Positions 22,843-29,188 of a stretch of 36,756 nt of DNA are shown piece after piece. This stretch comes from a virus: IMG/VR virus record IMGVR_UViG_3300031787_000391, positions 1-36,756 of that record, one strand, 5' to 3'. A model generated the notes under the pieces. The model did no database searches and was not told the DNA's origin. It saw only the letters and a list, made by a program, of their open reading frames with translations. Every line of letters begins with the position of its first letter. Position 1 is the first letter of the stretch. The position numbers and the translations under genes were made by a program.

Positions 22843-22871
22843 AAAAACCGGCCAAGTGGAGACAAGGCCGG
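22843..22871 (-). terminator. Hairpin terminator in the first early transcript
   Basis: Minus-strand RNA gives CCGGCC, a 12-base loop, GGCCGG (22871-22848) and then TTTTT (22847-22843). It separates the first small early genes (23432-22892) from the RHH gene at 22817. It could act as an early attenuator that must be read through for replication genes to be expressed. Confidence 0.7.
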
Positions 22872-22891
22872 GGTCCTTAAAAACCAACCTA

Positions 22892-23017
22892 TCAATTATT
22901 ACCCATGGTGCGGGTCTTTTTAGAGGCCCTGGGTATGTACCCAAAGCGCTCAATTCTTTTGTAAGGGTCGCAGATCGCGGTTTTCCTTCGGAGTAATAAG
23001 TTGAGGAGTGCGCGCAT
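22892..23017 (-). CDS. 41-residue basic early protein
   Basis: A short basic ORF, MRALLNLLLRRKTAICDPYK onward, ending SKKTRTMGNN. It starts one base after the stop of the upstream 63-residue gene in a TGATATG junction. The same junction is used before the genes at 8516 and 28779, which supports a real gene. It is followed by a terminator hairpin. No family is recognised. The basic composition would suit nucleic-acid binding. Confidence 0.5.
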   Translation of the reverse strand: MRALLNLLLRRKTAICDPYKRIERFGYIPRASKKTRTMGNN

Positions 23018-23018
23018 A

Positions 23019-23210
23019 TCAGTTGAGTTTTGCGGCCAGTGATTTACGCAGTCCATGGAGTGTGCGGCGCAGGAATGACCGCTCTTGCGTGTTGCCTGTT
23101 TTACGGCGGGCTTCTGCCAACCGGTTGGTGTAATGGCGCACCTGCCACTCAAGGAAGAACGGTGTGCCTATTTCGCGCACCAGCGTGGGTTCAATCGATA
23201 CGTTATTCAT
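23019..23210 (-). CDS. 63-residue basic early protein
   Basis: A 63-residue helical, basic protein, MNNVSIEPTLVREIGTPFFL onward, with TNRLAEARRKTGNTQERSFL and RTLHGLRKSLAAKLN. It is the second gene of the early minus-strand transcript, starting 12 bp after the small HTH gene. The Arg/Lys-rich helices suggest nucleic-acid or protein binding. Function is unknown. The start has GCGTATGAA context, also seen at the glycosyltransferase gene. Confidence 0.58.
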   Translation of the reverse strand: MNNVSIEPTLVREIGTPFFLEWQVRHYTNRLAEARRKTGNTQERSFLRRTLHGLRKSLAAKLN

Positions 23211-23222
23211 ACGCTTTTAGGT

Positions 23223-23432
23223 TTAGTCAGTGATATAATCTGATAGGGTTTCTTTTCTGCTCTCGTAGAAATCGGATACTGCTTCTATTACTTCAGGATC
23301 GCTGCTGTCGTCACCCTCCAGTACTTGAGTAATGCGGTACCGGCTGTAACCTGTAACCTGCTGAATCTTCGCGATGTCCCCGTGGTGCTGGAGCTGGCCA
23401 ATCAGTATTTTTAATTTTTCCGGAACTTTCAT
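23223..23432 (-). CDS. Small HTH protein, Cro-like candidate
   Basis: A 69-residue protein, MKVPEKLKILIGQLQHHGDI onward. The segment IAKIQQVTGYSRYRITQVLE reads as a helix-turn-helix (helix, turn at TGYS, recognition helix), followed by an acidic C-terminus. Start ATG 23432 is chosen over an upstream in-frame codon at 23522, which would lie across the intergenic promoters. It is divergent from the XRE repressor-like gene and first in the early operon, the classic place for a Cro-type early regulator. Its family is not certain. Confidence 0.68.
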   Translation of the reverse strand: MKVPEKLKILIGQLQHHGDIAKIQQVTGYSRYRITQVLEGDDSSDPEVIEAVSDFYESRKETLSDYITD

Positions 23433-23548
23433 TTGGTTTTGTCTGAATATTTGTAGTATATTGCAAGTAAATATGAAGCAAATATAAACCGACATAACCG
23501 ACAATTCCAAATTAACAGACAAAAAAGACTAAAATTATTTTTGCAATT
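23433..23548. promoter_or_regulatory. Divergent promoter/operator region of the genetic switch
   Basis: This 116 bp A/T-rich gap separates the divergent regulators. On the minus strand TATATTTG (23486-23479) matches the Bacteroidota -7 consensus TAnnTTTG, with TTTG 21 bases upstream (23511-23508). On the plus strand TATTTTTG (23536-23543) matches the same box, only 5 bases before the repressor ATG, implying a nearly leaderless mRNA. Direct repeats AACCGACA occur at 23487 and 23496, with a variant AACAGACA at 23514. TTGCAA palindromes occur at 23461, 23541 and 23552. This combination fits overlapping promoters with two sets of operators. Confidence 0.72.
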
Positions 23549-23558
23549 ATGTTGCAAA
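23540..23558 (+). promoter_or_regulatory. Inverted repeat over the repressor start codon
   Basis: TTTGCAA, a 5-base spacer (TTATG), then TTGCAAA form a perfect 7 bp inverted repeat spanning the repressor gene's ATG (23549). It overlaps the TAnnTTTG box, so a protein bound here would block the repressor's own promoter. Autoregulation is an inference. Confidence 0.55.
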
Positions 23559-23932
23559 TCGGCTCAAACATAAGGTGGATAAGGCTTTTACGCGGCGAGA
23601 CGCAGGAGCAGTTTGGCAGACAAATCGGATGCAGCAAGGATGCTTTGGCTACTTACGAGAAAGGCAGGACGATTCCCAACGAACTGATAAAATCGAAAAT
23701 TGCGACAATAGCGGGAATCACAATCGAAGAACTGGAAACCCAGGACCTGAAAAATAAAACCATAAACGTTATAAACCCGGATACCAAACTGGTGGAGTTT
23801 ACTTTGCGAAATACTACCCCCGACAACGGAACAGACGAAAAAGAGCAGGAGCTGATGAAGCGGATCATCGAGCTGGAGACTGAGGTAAAAGTGCTGAAGG
23901 AAATGAACGACAAGCTGCTGGAAAAACGCTGA
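23549..23932 (+). CDS. XRE-family repressor-like protein with coiled coil
   Basis: A 127-residue protein. Residues 1-60 form an XRE/Cro-CI helix-turn-helix: IGSNIRWIRLLRGETQEQFG, then RQIGCSKDALATYEKGRTIP. A linker (about 68-92) leads to a heptad coiled coil at 95-127 (QELMKRIIELETEVKVLKEM), probably for dimerisation. There is no Ser-Lys LexA/CI self-cleavage domain, so classical SOS induction by autocleavage is not expected. It is transcribed away from the small HTH gene across a shared operator region. A coiled-coil repressor of this type is frequent in Bacteroidota phages. It is first of three plus-strand genes. Confidence 0.85.
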   Translation: MLQIGSNIRWIRLLRGETQEQFGRQIGCSKDALATYEKGRTIPNELIKSKIATIAGITIEELETQDLKNKTINVINPDTKLVEFTLRNTTPDNGTDEKEQELMKRIIELETEVKVLKEMNDKLLEKR

Positions 23933-24088
23933 TTTCTAAACCGTTGAATTTCACTTTTTTTTGTGCTTATCCATACTATTAATTATGCGAAAAGTACAAA
24001 CAGAAGTTGTATTTACATAACCTTAACAAACCGGTCATTAGTTTAGGGCAACTGTTTGATTTATAACCAAATCGAAAAACCCGTAACT

Positions 24089-24376
24089 ATGACTTATTAC
24101 CGAGTATCAACAAAACTACCCGTGAGCCGAATTATCAACAATGGTGTAAAGCGCGCTATTCGTGACCGCCTCATAATCATCCTTGCGGAAGAGGAACGAC
24201 AGCAGAAATTCTGGGAGGAAAATATAGCCCACCGGCTGAACCCCACCCGGAAAAAACAGGTGGAACGAGAAGCCAATAAGCGCATCCAGGCATTAAAAAT
24301 TGTTATTTATATGTTGACCCCTTTCTATGAAAGGACAACTGATGTACCTTCAATTGTTATAAAAAAGGAAAAATGA
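24089..24376 (+). CDS. Unknown basic helical protein of the plus-strand operon
   Basis: A 95-residue protein, MTYYRVSTKLPVSRIINNGV onward. It is rich in Arg/Lys/Glu with long helices (IILAEEERQQKFWEENIAHR, then KKQVEREANKRIQALKIVIY). ATG 24089 is preferred over a TTG at 24056. It overlaps the next gene by ATGA, so the two are coupled. The 156 bp between the repressor and this gene is A/T-rich and may hold its own promoter, but I see only an imperfect box (TAGTTTAG, 24039-24046). Function is unknown; a superinfection-immunity role is possible for a gene expressed with a repressor. Confidence 0.65.
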   Translation: MTYYRVSTKLPVSRIINNGVKRAIRDRLIIILAEEERQQKFWEENIAHRLNPTRKKQVEREANKRIQALKIVIYMLTPFYERTTDVPSIVIKKEK

Positions 24377-24825
24377 AACACATCACTATTCTATTGCTGT
24401 TTATTTCGCTGGGAGCGCATGGACAGCTGGTAAAGCAGGAAGAAACAAAAAGCACTATTGTCGGGCAGGTCAATTACAGCATGACAAAGACGCCCCTTGC
24501 TATTTTGTCTTTTAAGGTATTTGAATCAGATACAATGTATTCTCTTACTTTCCGGAATGTTCAATACACCCATATTGACGATTATAAGCAGCTGACCTGG
24601 ATGGGTAAGCAAACCACGGATCAACTTTATGAAACAATGCTGAGCTTTTTCAGCGACCCCACAAAACAGGAAGGCGATTACTCAGAAACATACACCCTTG
24701 GAAATGACCGGGTAACGCTTAGAGTAGTAAAGAATTTAGGCATTTACCAGCTGCTTGTTTATACAGATTTCGGTTCTTTTGTAATACAGAGTAAGCAGCT
24801 CGATAAACTGTTTGACATAAGGTAA
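24373..24825 (+). CDS. Secreted protein of the plus-strand operon
   Basis: A 150-residue protein with a clear signal peptide (MKHITILLLFISLGAHGQ, probable cleavage after AHG or HGQ) and a beta-rich mature part (TYTLGNDRVTLRVVKNLGIY, then QLLVYTDFGSFVIQSKQLDK). No Cys lipobox, so it should be periplasmic. It lies with the repressor on the only plus-strand transcript, hence potentially expressed in a dormant state, where periplasmic lysogenic-conversion or exclusion proteins are often found. This is inference; no family is recognised. A bidirectional terminator follows. Confidence 0.72.
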   Translation: MKHITILLLFISLGAHGQLVKQEETKSTIVGQVNYSMTKTPLAILSFKVFESDTMYSLTFRNVQYTHIDDYKQLTWMGKQTTDQLYETMLSFFSDPTKQEGDYSETYTLGNDRVTLRVVKNLGIYQLLVYTDFGSFVIQSKQLDKLFDIR

Positions 24826-24831
24826 AAGAAA

Positions 24832-24859
24832 GCCCCGGTCGATACCAGGGCCGCTTTTT
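24832..24859. terminator. Bidirectional terminator between converging operons
   Basis: GCCC C GGT, loop CGAT, ACC A GGGC (one C-A mismatch) forms a hairpin at 24832-24851, followed on the plus strand by TTTTT (24855-24859). On the minus strand the same stem is followed by CTTTCTTTT. It sits between the stop of the secreted-protein gene and the stop of the endolysin gene, so it ends both transcripts. Confidence 0.75.
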
Positions 24860-24875
24860 CCATTATGAGAAACAC

Positions 24876-25292
24876 CTATATTTTTGAAAGTTGAAAGTGC
24901 ATTCCGTCTTTACGTTGCCAGGTACCGCCCCAGTCGAAACCTGCATCTGTGAAGCATTTCACAAAGCCAGCCGACAGCTTGGGTGTTTGGTTCAGACCAT
25001 TCTCAAAAGCGTTTACGTCGATGGCGATACCCCAGCTGTGCAGTGACAGGGAAGCCAACCCTCGTTTTTTACGGATGTTAAAACAGCCGTCCCAGGTCTT
25101 CAGCTCAGTGACAAACCCCCGGCTGATTAGGTTACGAAATGCAGCTGTAAGCGGCGCAACCATATCCCGGTTGCAGTAGATCCGCTTGGGTATCACTCCA
25201 ATCTCCAGTTCTGCCGGAACATCCCACAGCACCATTGTTTTCTGGGCTTGCGGATCTCCGTATTTTTTTAATGCTTGTGCTGATGTTACCAT
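24876..25292 (-). CDS. Endolysin, M15-type peptidoglycan peptidase
   Basis: A 138-residue zinc L,D/D,D-carboxypeptidase-like protein (Peptidase_M15_4/VanY group). Metal ligands are H85 and D92 in SLHSWGIAIDVNAF and H132 in KDGMHFQLSK. The glutamate usually preceding the last histidine is replaced by DGM. No signal peptide or cell-wall-binding domain, so it needs holin-mediated release. It is the last gene of the lysis module and ends 17 bp from a terminator. It starts 2 bp after the GNAT gene. Endolysin role is supported by the neighbouring holin and spanin candidates. Confidence 0.9.
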   Translation of the reverse strand: MVTSAQALKKYGDPQAQKTMVLWDVPAELEIGVIPKRIYCNRDMVAPLTAAFRNLISRGFVTELKTWDGCFNIRKKRGLASLSLHSWGIAIDVNAFENGLNQTPKLSAGFVKCFTDAGFDWGGTWQRKDGMHFQLSKI

Positions 25293-25294
25293 TG

Positions 25295-25723
25295 CTAAAA
25301 GTTTAATTTTTTAAAATATAATACATCGGCCCCCGCCCATTTATAAGAAGGTTCGTAAAGCCGAAACCCTTTACTTATAAGTGAATTTGCAGAGGCGTAA
25401 TTGTTAGCGAGTGTGTACGTTATAACCGCGCAGCATTCTTTTGCAGCACGTAAGCGCAAATCAATCATTTTCTTTTGTAGTCCCTTTCCACGGTACGGCT
25501 TATGCACCCAGGCACGAACGAAAATGCAGATATTATCAGAGGAATAAAGACAGCCGCAATAGGCAATAATTTTGTTTTTATCAACCAGCACCCACCAGTC
25601 ACGGTTATCTTTGAACTCATTGCCGCAGCCATAAAATACTTCATTGTCGAGATCCATCAAGCGGCGGTACAGCCCATCGTTGATAACCCTACCTTGACAA
25701 AATATTTTACGGAAGCGTACCAT
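25295..25723 (-). CDS. GNAT-family N-acetyltransferase
   Basis: A 142-residue single-domain GNAT protein. The acetyl-CoA loop is VHKPYRGKGLQKKMIDLRLR (R/Q-x-x-G-x-G/A motif as RGKGLQ). The following segment is ITYTLANNYASANSLISKGF, with the typical N..S...L...GF of motif B. The N-terminal domain has WWVLVDKNKIIAYCGCLY. It should transfer an acetyl group to an amine on an unknown protein or small molecule. Its position between a phosphoesterase and the endolysin is unusual. Modification of host proteins late in infection, or of a toxin or defence protein, is possible but unproven. Confidence 0.82.
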   Translation of the reverse strand: MVRFRKIFCQGRVINDGLYRRLMDLDNEVFYGCGNEFKDNRDWWVLVDKNKIIAYCGCLYSSDNICIFVRAWVHKPYRGKGLQKKMIDLRLRAAKECCAVITYTLANNYASANSLISKGFRLYEPSYKWAGADVLYFKKLNF

Positions 25724-25725
25724 GA

Positions 25726-26610
25726 TTAGCAGATGTCGAGTGGCTGATTTGTTTTTATTTTCACCTCTGCACTTATTTGGCTGGTGAGCTTATCCCTCAA
25801 GCAGTGAAGCGTCAAAAAATTACCTCCCAAAGGTTTTGGCGGCGCTCCTCTTTCCACGTGCCAGCCGTTCTTGGTGTATTCCTGTTTATAAGTGGAAGAA
25901 CGCAGCAGTATTACTGATCTGATTTTTGGCTTTTGCGAATTAGGGTGCTCATCAAAATAATGGGCCATCACTTCCCCTGCATTCTTTTCATGGATGTGGC
26001 CCATGGAAATACAGTCAGCACCTTCCACAACCATCATTTCCCGGCTGAACTCAATCTGCCCCCTGGTCACAGGACCACCGCCGCCGGACCCATGCTTAAA
26101 ATACAGTTTGTATGCCCATCGCTGCGTTTTGCTTTGGTGTATCCGGAAAATAACCCATCCGTGGTATCCCATTACCGGTATATTACCTCCAAGCTCACCG
26201 GCAAACCTTTCCAGCACATTTGTCTCCAGCCGGTTTAAAATATTTGATTCGTGGTTGCCTTTACCGATACAGACAATGTTATTTCGGTAGGGCTTGTAAA
26301 AAGACGCAGCGTCTGAAATTACTGCGTCCAGGTAGTTGCTTACGTTATGCTCCGGCCGGATGTCGGCTTTATTTCTGCGTGGATCATATTTACCCTGCAT
26401 AAAGCAGAAAGTGTCTCCCGGCAGAATTATAGCGGCGTTCAGTTTTTTCGCTTCTTCCAGATCCCTTTTTAAAAGATCTCGTCGGCATTTTGGGTTGTCC
26501 CAGTGATGGTCAGGTGAAATGAAAAGGTGAAACTCCCGTTCGTCTGATTTGAGGTAGACGTTTACTATAACGGTCATGCCGTTGATCTTCTCAGCTTTGA
26601 ACTCTGCCAT
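25726..26610 (-). CDS. Calcineurin-like metallophosphoesterase
   Basis: A 294-residue protein with the metallophosphoesterase motif series. DxH is in SPDHHWDNP (D34, H36), GD in ILPGDTFCF (D66), GNHE in GKGNHESN (118-121) and GHIH in SMGHIHEKN. A glycine-rich loop FKHGSGGGG lies before the last motif and holds the second metal-binding His. It probably uses two metals to cleave phosphomonoesters or diesters. It follows the metzincin lipoprotein gene and precedes the GNAT gene. It could process nucleic acid or cyclic-nucleotide signals (for example to counter host defence), but no substrate signature is visible. Confidence 0.87.
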   Translation of the reverse strand: MAEFKAEKINGMTVIVNVYLKSDEREFHLFISPDHHWDNPKCRRDLLKRDLEEAKKLNAAIILPGDTFCFMQGKYDPRRNKADIRPEHNVSNYLDAVISDAASFYKPYRNNIVCIGKGNHESNILNRLETNVLERFAGELGGNIPVMGYHGWVIFRIHQSKTQRWAYKLYFKHGSGGGGPVTRGQIEFSREMMVVEGADCISMGHIHEKNAGEVMAHYFDEHPNSQKPKIRSVILLRSSTYKQEYTKNGWHVERGAPPKPLGGNFLTLHCLRDKLTSQISAEVKIKTNQPLDIC

Positions 26611-26633
26611 TTTTATTTTTTGTCAGGTTTAAG

Positions 26634-26678
26634 ATCACCATCAGCAATTAGAAAAGAATAAAAAGTGAGAATGGTGAT
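26634..26678. repeat. Inverted repeat in gap after metzincin gene
   Basis: ATCACCAT (26634-26641) and ATGGTGAT (26671-26678) form a perfect 8 bp inverted repeat around a 29-base A/T-rich loop. It lies directly behind the stop of the metzincin lipoprotein gene. No T-run follows on the minus strand, so it is more likely a regulatory or mRNA-stabilising stem than a terminator. Confidence 0.35.
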
Positions 26679-26679
26679 T

Positions 26680-27573
26680 TCATTGCAAGTAAATACGCAT
26701 TACCGAGGTGTCGTTCTGAATATTACAAAAGCTATTTGGCCCCACCCACCAAAGACCGATCTTCCCGTAACTCACCCCCATAATCGGGGCAGTCGGAAAA
26801 CCCGGATTGTTATTGTACTCTGTGAACGTAGTGCCGCAAATAGATTGGTGATAAAGGTTAGCAGTATGGCCGAACTCATGGCTCCCCACCCACCGGATGT
26901 TAGATACATTGTAGGCCATGTTCTTTGTGAACGTAAAGCAGGGAACCTCTAAACCCCATTTGATACAACCGATGTACGCAACCCCTCCGGCTGCACCATA
27001 GAACTGACTTTGCGTAAATATTTGCCGCTGGCGGTAATTAGGTGCATACTGAAAGTATATACTGCTGTCCCTTGTAATGGTAACGGGAAAGTTTTTATAG
27101 TCTTTCCTTATACTGTCAATTATACTCTGTCTTTCAGATGCCGTTAAACCGCTTTCTGTGGCGTAAAATTCGGCTCCATTGTTCCAGTAAGGTGTTGATA
27201 CCGTCTGTCCGTCAAAATCCAAGAAAAAGCAATACAGACGCTTTGTGGTTGTATCTAAACCGGGATCAATTGGAGGAGGCGGCGGTGCAGTACATGGTTT
27301 CGTTCCGCAGGCTAAAGGCTCTCCAGTGTATGGGCATACCTCCTGCCCTGGGTTAAATACAAACGGGCAGTTATCTTCTGAATTTTTAATACCGTCCCCG
27401 TCTGAGTCGGTTCTACCGGGAGGGTTTCCCCGCCTTGCCTGAACGATCTGATCTTGTGTAAATCGGGCAATGGTGTTCTTTTCTTCTTTATAGCAAACTT
27501 CCGGCAGGTCTGTTTTAACGGTAGCGACCTTGCCACATGATAGTAAAAACAGAACCACCCAAAGTTTACGCAT
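26680..27573 (-). CDS. Lipoprotein metzincin-type zinc protease with calcium repeat
   Basis: A 297-residue exported protein. The signal segment MRKLWVVLFLLSC has a lipobox with Cys13, so it should be lipid-anchored. Residues 55-70 (TDSDGDGIKNSEDNCP) are a thrombospondin type-3-like calcium-binding repeat, followed by a Cys/Pro-rich linker (PPPPP near 97-101). The C-terminal domain carries HEFGHTANLYH (H232, E233, H236, H242), the HExxHxxxxxH zinc motif of metzincins, with a candidate Met-turn PIMG (M265). Asn replaces the usual Gly at position 239. It is probably a secreted protease. It sits between the spanin-like and phosphoesterase genes. The target is unknown. Confidence 0.85.
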   Translation of the reverse strand: MRKLWVVLFLLSCGKVATVKTDLPEVCYKEEKNTIARFTQDQIVQARRGNPPGRTDSDGDGIKNSEDNCPFVFNPGQEVCPYTGEPLACGTKPCTAPPPPPIDPGLDTTTKRLYCFFLDFDGQTVSTPYWNNGAEFYATESGLTASERQSIIDSIRKDYKNFPVTITRDSSIYFQYAPNYRQRQIFTQSQFYGAAGGVAYIGCIKWGLEVPCFTFTKNMAYNVSNIRWVGSHEFGHTANLYHQSICGTTFTEYNNNPGFPTAPIMGVSYGKIGLWWVGPNSFCNIQNDTSVMRIYLQ

Positions 27574-27579
27574 CAGATA

Positions 27580-28188
27580 TTATTTAGTGATGAGAAAAAG
27601 TGTTGTCGCTCCTACTGCAGCTGCACCCAGTATCCGGTTCCATCGGCCTCTCCTTTCGGCTTTGCGTTCTGCCTTCGCCAGCTGTTTGCTTTGTTTTTCG
27701 TACAGTACCTGCATCCCTTCGTAGTTAGCTGTGAGGTTGCTGATCTTGACCTTGAGCGTTTCTATCTCAGCGTGCTGACCGGTGATGATCCGTTCCTGTG
27801 ATACGATTATATCGCCTTGAGCCTGCCTCATGTCCTCACTCATGCTCACGTAGCTGTCATGCGCTTCCTGCAGGTCGTTAAAGGCGCTGCGCAGGCTGTC
27901 GCAGTTGTTGGTCTGCTGGCCTCTTGCAATCGCTGCCTGGGCTTTTGCTTTGGGTTTTTGCTTTGCCTGGCGCAGGCTGTCCACCTGCTTTGTCAACACG
28001 AGGATCTGCACGCTGTCCTTGCTGCGTTGGTTCCGCAGGTGGTCCAGTGCAGGAGTGTTGATGTCAACGATGGCCGGAACCGGTGGCGCCACAGGCTTGC
28101 GGCAGTTGCAGTTGCATTTCCCCAGCAGCAGCGCTGTCACTACAATAGCAGCCATCACATAAGAGGCGTATTTCAATTTATTGTTCAT
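27580..28188 (-). CDS. Spanin-like membrane coiled-coil protein
   Basis: A 202-residue protein with an N-terminal membrane segment (YASYVMAAIVVTALLLG) followed by a Cys-rich patch (KCNCNCRKP), a long coiled coil from about 45 to 170 (DHLRNQRSKDSVQILVLTKQ, then NLTANYEGMQVLYEKQSKQL), and a second hydrophobic stretch at the C-terminus (ILGAAAVGATTLFLI). Two ends in membranes joined by a coiled coil is the layout of spanins, which fuse inner and outer membranes in the last lysis step. The lipobox is not canonical, so lipidation is uncertain. It overlaps the holin-like gene upstream. Confidence 0.55.
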   Translation of the reverse strand: MNNKLKYASYVMAAIVVTALLLGKCNCNCRKPVAPPVPAIVDINTPALDHLRNQRSKDSVQILVLTKQVDSLRQAKQKPKAKAQAAIARGQQTNNCDSLRSAFNDLQEAHDSYVSMSEDMRQAQGDIIVSQERIITGQHAEIETLKVKISNLTANYEGMQVLYEKQSKQLAKAERKAERRGRWNRILGAAAVGATTLFLITK

Positions 28189-28438
28189 CTTGCTTTGGTT
28201 TTTCAGATTCTACTTTCCCGCCTTTCCACAGTGCGATGATCTGGCCAACAGTAGCCACACCGCTCATAAGCAGTACACACACGAACAGCCATTTCATGGT
28301 TTCGGTGATGTATTCCTTATAATGCAGTGTGATGTAAGAAACCACGAATATGGCGGCTATCGCCCACAGGAAGCTGATAACACGCTTATGGCTGATTTTT
28401 CCACCTTCACTGAACATAGAGATTAAAAATTCTTTCAT
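28178..28438 (-). CDS. Holin-like two-span membrane protein
   Basis: An 86-residue protein with two membrane helices, about 20-38 (VISFLWAIAAIFVVSYIT) and 50-70 (LFVCVLLMSGVATVGQIIAL), and a charged C-terminus (KPKQDEQ). Size, topology and position fit a class II holin or a holin partner. It is coupled by ATGA overlap to the XhlA-like gene and overlaps the spanin-like gene. The opening MKEFLISMFSEGGKISHKRV resembles phage proteins annotated as holin-associated. No function is proven by sequence alone. Confidence 0.68.
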   Translation of the reverse strand: MKEFLISMFSEGGKISHKRVISFLWAIAAIFVVSYITLHYKEYITETMKWLFVCVLLMSGVATVGQIIALWKGGKVESEKPKQDEQ

Positions 28439-28779
28439 TTGAAATGTTGAATGAGTGATTGAATAATGTACATAATGGCGCTGCCCGCAATACCGGCTGT
28501 AAACACCGCACCACGAAGCCAGCTTTTGTCTTTTTCCTTCTGCAGCTTCAGCAGCTCGATCTCCTTACGCATCAGTTGAAGTTCCAGCTCCTGCGTTTCC
28601 ATACGCTTTACAAAACCGGGCTGCCCCATAGCGGGATTGCCCACAATAGCAGTAAAAACATCTTCCAACCTGTCGGCGATGGCTTCGATTTTCTTCTCCA
28701 TTGCTGCTTGTTTTTCTGCCAGGTGCCACAGCTCCTGCAGGTGCTGAATTAAACTTTTATCTTCATTCGTATTACTCAT
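28435..28779 (-). CDS. XhlA-like coiled-coil/membrane-anchor protein
   Basis: A 114-residue protein starting MSNTNEDKSLIQHLQELWHL. A long amphipathic helix (about 10-80, MEKKIEAIADRLEDVFTAIV and LELQLMRKEIELLKLQKEKD) leads into one C-terminal membrane span (GAVFTAGIAGSAIMYIIQSL). This is the architecture of haemolysin XhlA, a holin-associated protein. ATG 28779 follows the DUF1353 stop by one base (TGATATG) and is preferred over an upstream in-frame codon. It is coupled to the two-span holin candidate. Confidence 0.65.
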   Translation of the reverse strand: MSNTNEDKSLIQHLQELWHLAEKQAAMEKKIEAIADRLEDVFTAIVGNPAMGQPGFVKRMETQELELQLMRKEIELLKLQKEKDKSWLRGAVFTAGIAGSAIMYIIQSLIQHFK

Positions 28780-28780
28780 A

Positions 28781-29188
28781 TCAAATCCATTTTTTCCAAT
28801 ACAGCCAGCCGAATGCACGCACCACCAGGTAGCGCACGTAATTGTCGAAATAATTCGTGTTCGTTATCATCATCCAGCGCAGGTATTCGGCATCCACTTC
28901 TGCCCGGCTTAACATGTGCCGCTCCTGATGTACGTACAGGTAATCATGGATCAGCGTGGCCAGCAGTCCGTCGTTGAACGGCCGCACAATGCTCCACAGC
29001 CATTTTGGTACGCTGGCCATGTCGTAGCAGTACCCGGCGGGAATAATTATCACATCGCCGTTACTCAACTGCACTTCCACGTCCTTCACCAGCCGCCAGT
29101 ATTTCGGCGACTTCGTGCTGTATATGTACGACTGAACGATAACGTTGTCGCTTAGCAGTTCCTGTATGACGTTTGCGAGGTGTATCAT
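28781..29188 (-). CDS. DUF1353 family protein
   Basis: A 135-residue protein with the DUF1353 pattern: VIIIPAGYCYDMASVPKWLW followed by ATLIHDYLYVHQ (the I-P-A-G-Y-x-x-D-x-A-S-V-P and HDxLY motifs). A C-terminal hydrophobic/aromatic segment is YLVVRAFGWLYWKKWI. DUF1353 is common in phage structural or lysis regions. Its biochemical role is not known to me. The conserved His-Asp suggests an enzyme or metal site. It overlaps the upstream membrane protein by ATGA. Confidence 0.85.
   Translation of the reverse strand: MIHLANVIQELLSDNVIVQSYIYSTKSPKYWRLVKDVEVQLSNGDVIIIPAGYCYDMASVPKWLWSIVRPFNDGLLATLIHDYLYVHQERHMLSRAEVDAEYLRWMMITNTNYFDNYVRYLVVRAFGWLYWKKWI

Noticed and set aside
22848-22871. Inverted repeat considered as attachment site core
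   Set aside because: Followed by T5 on the transcribed strand and without any integrase gene nearby; a terminator explains it.
23461-26696. Shared ATTGCAAGTAAATA string at 23460 and 26683, possible attachment or regulatory repeat
   Set aside because: A 14-base match is expected by chance a few times in 37 kb, and the second copy lies over the end of the metzincin gene.
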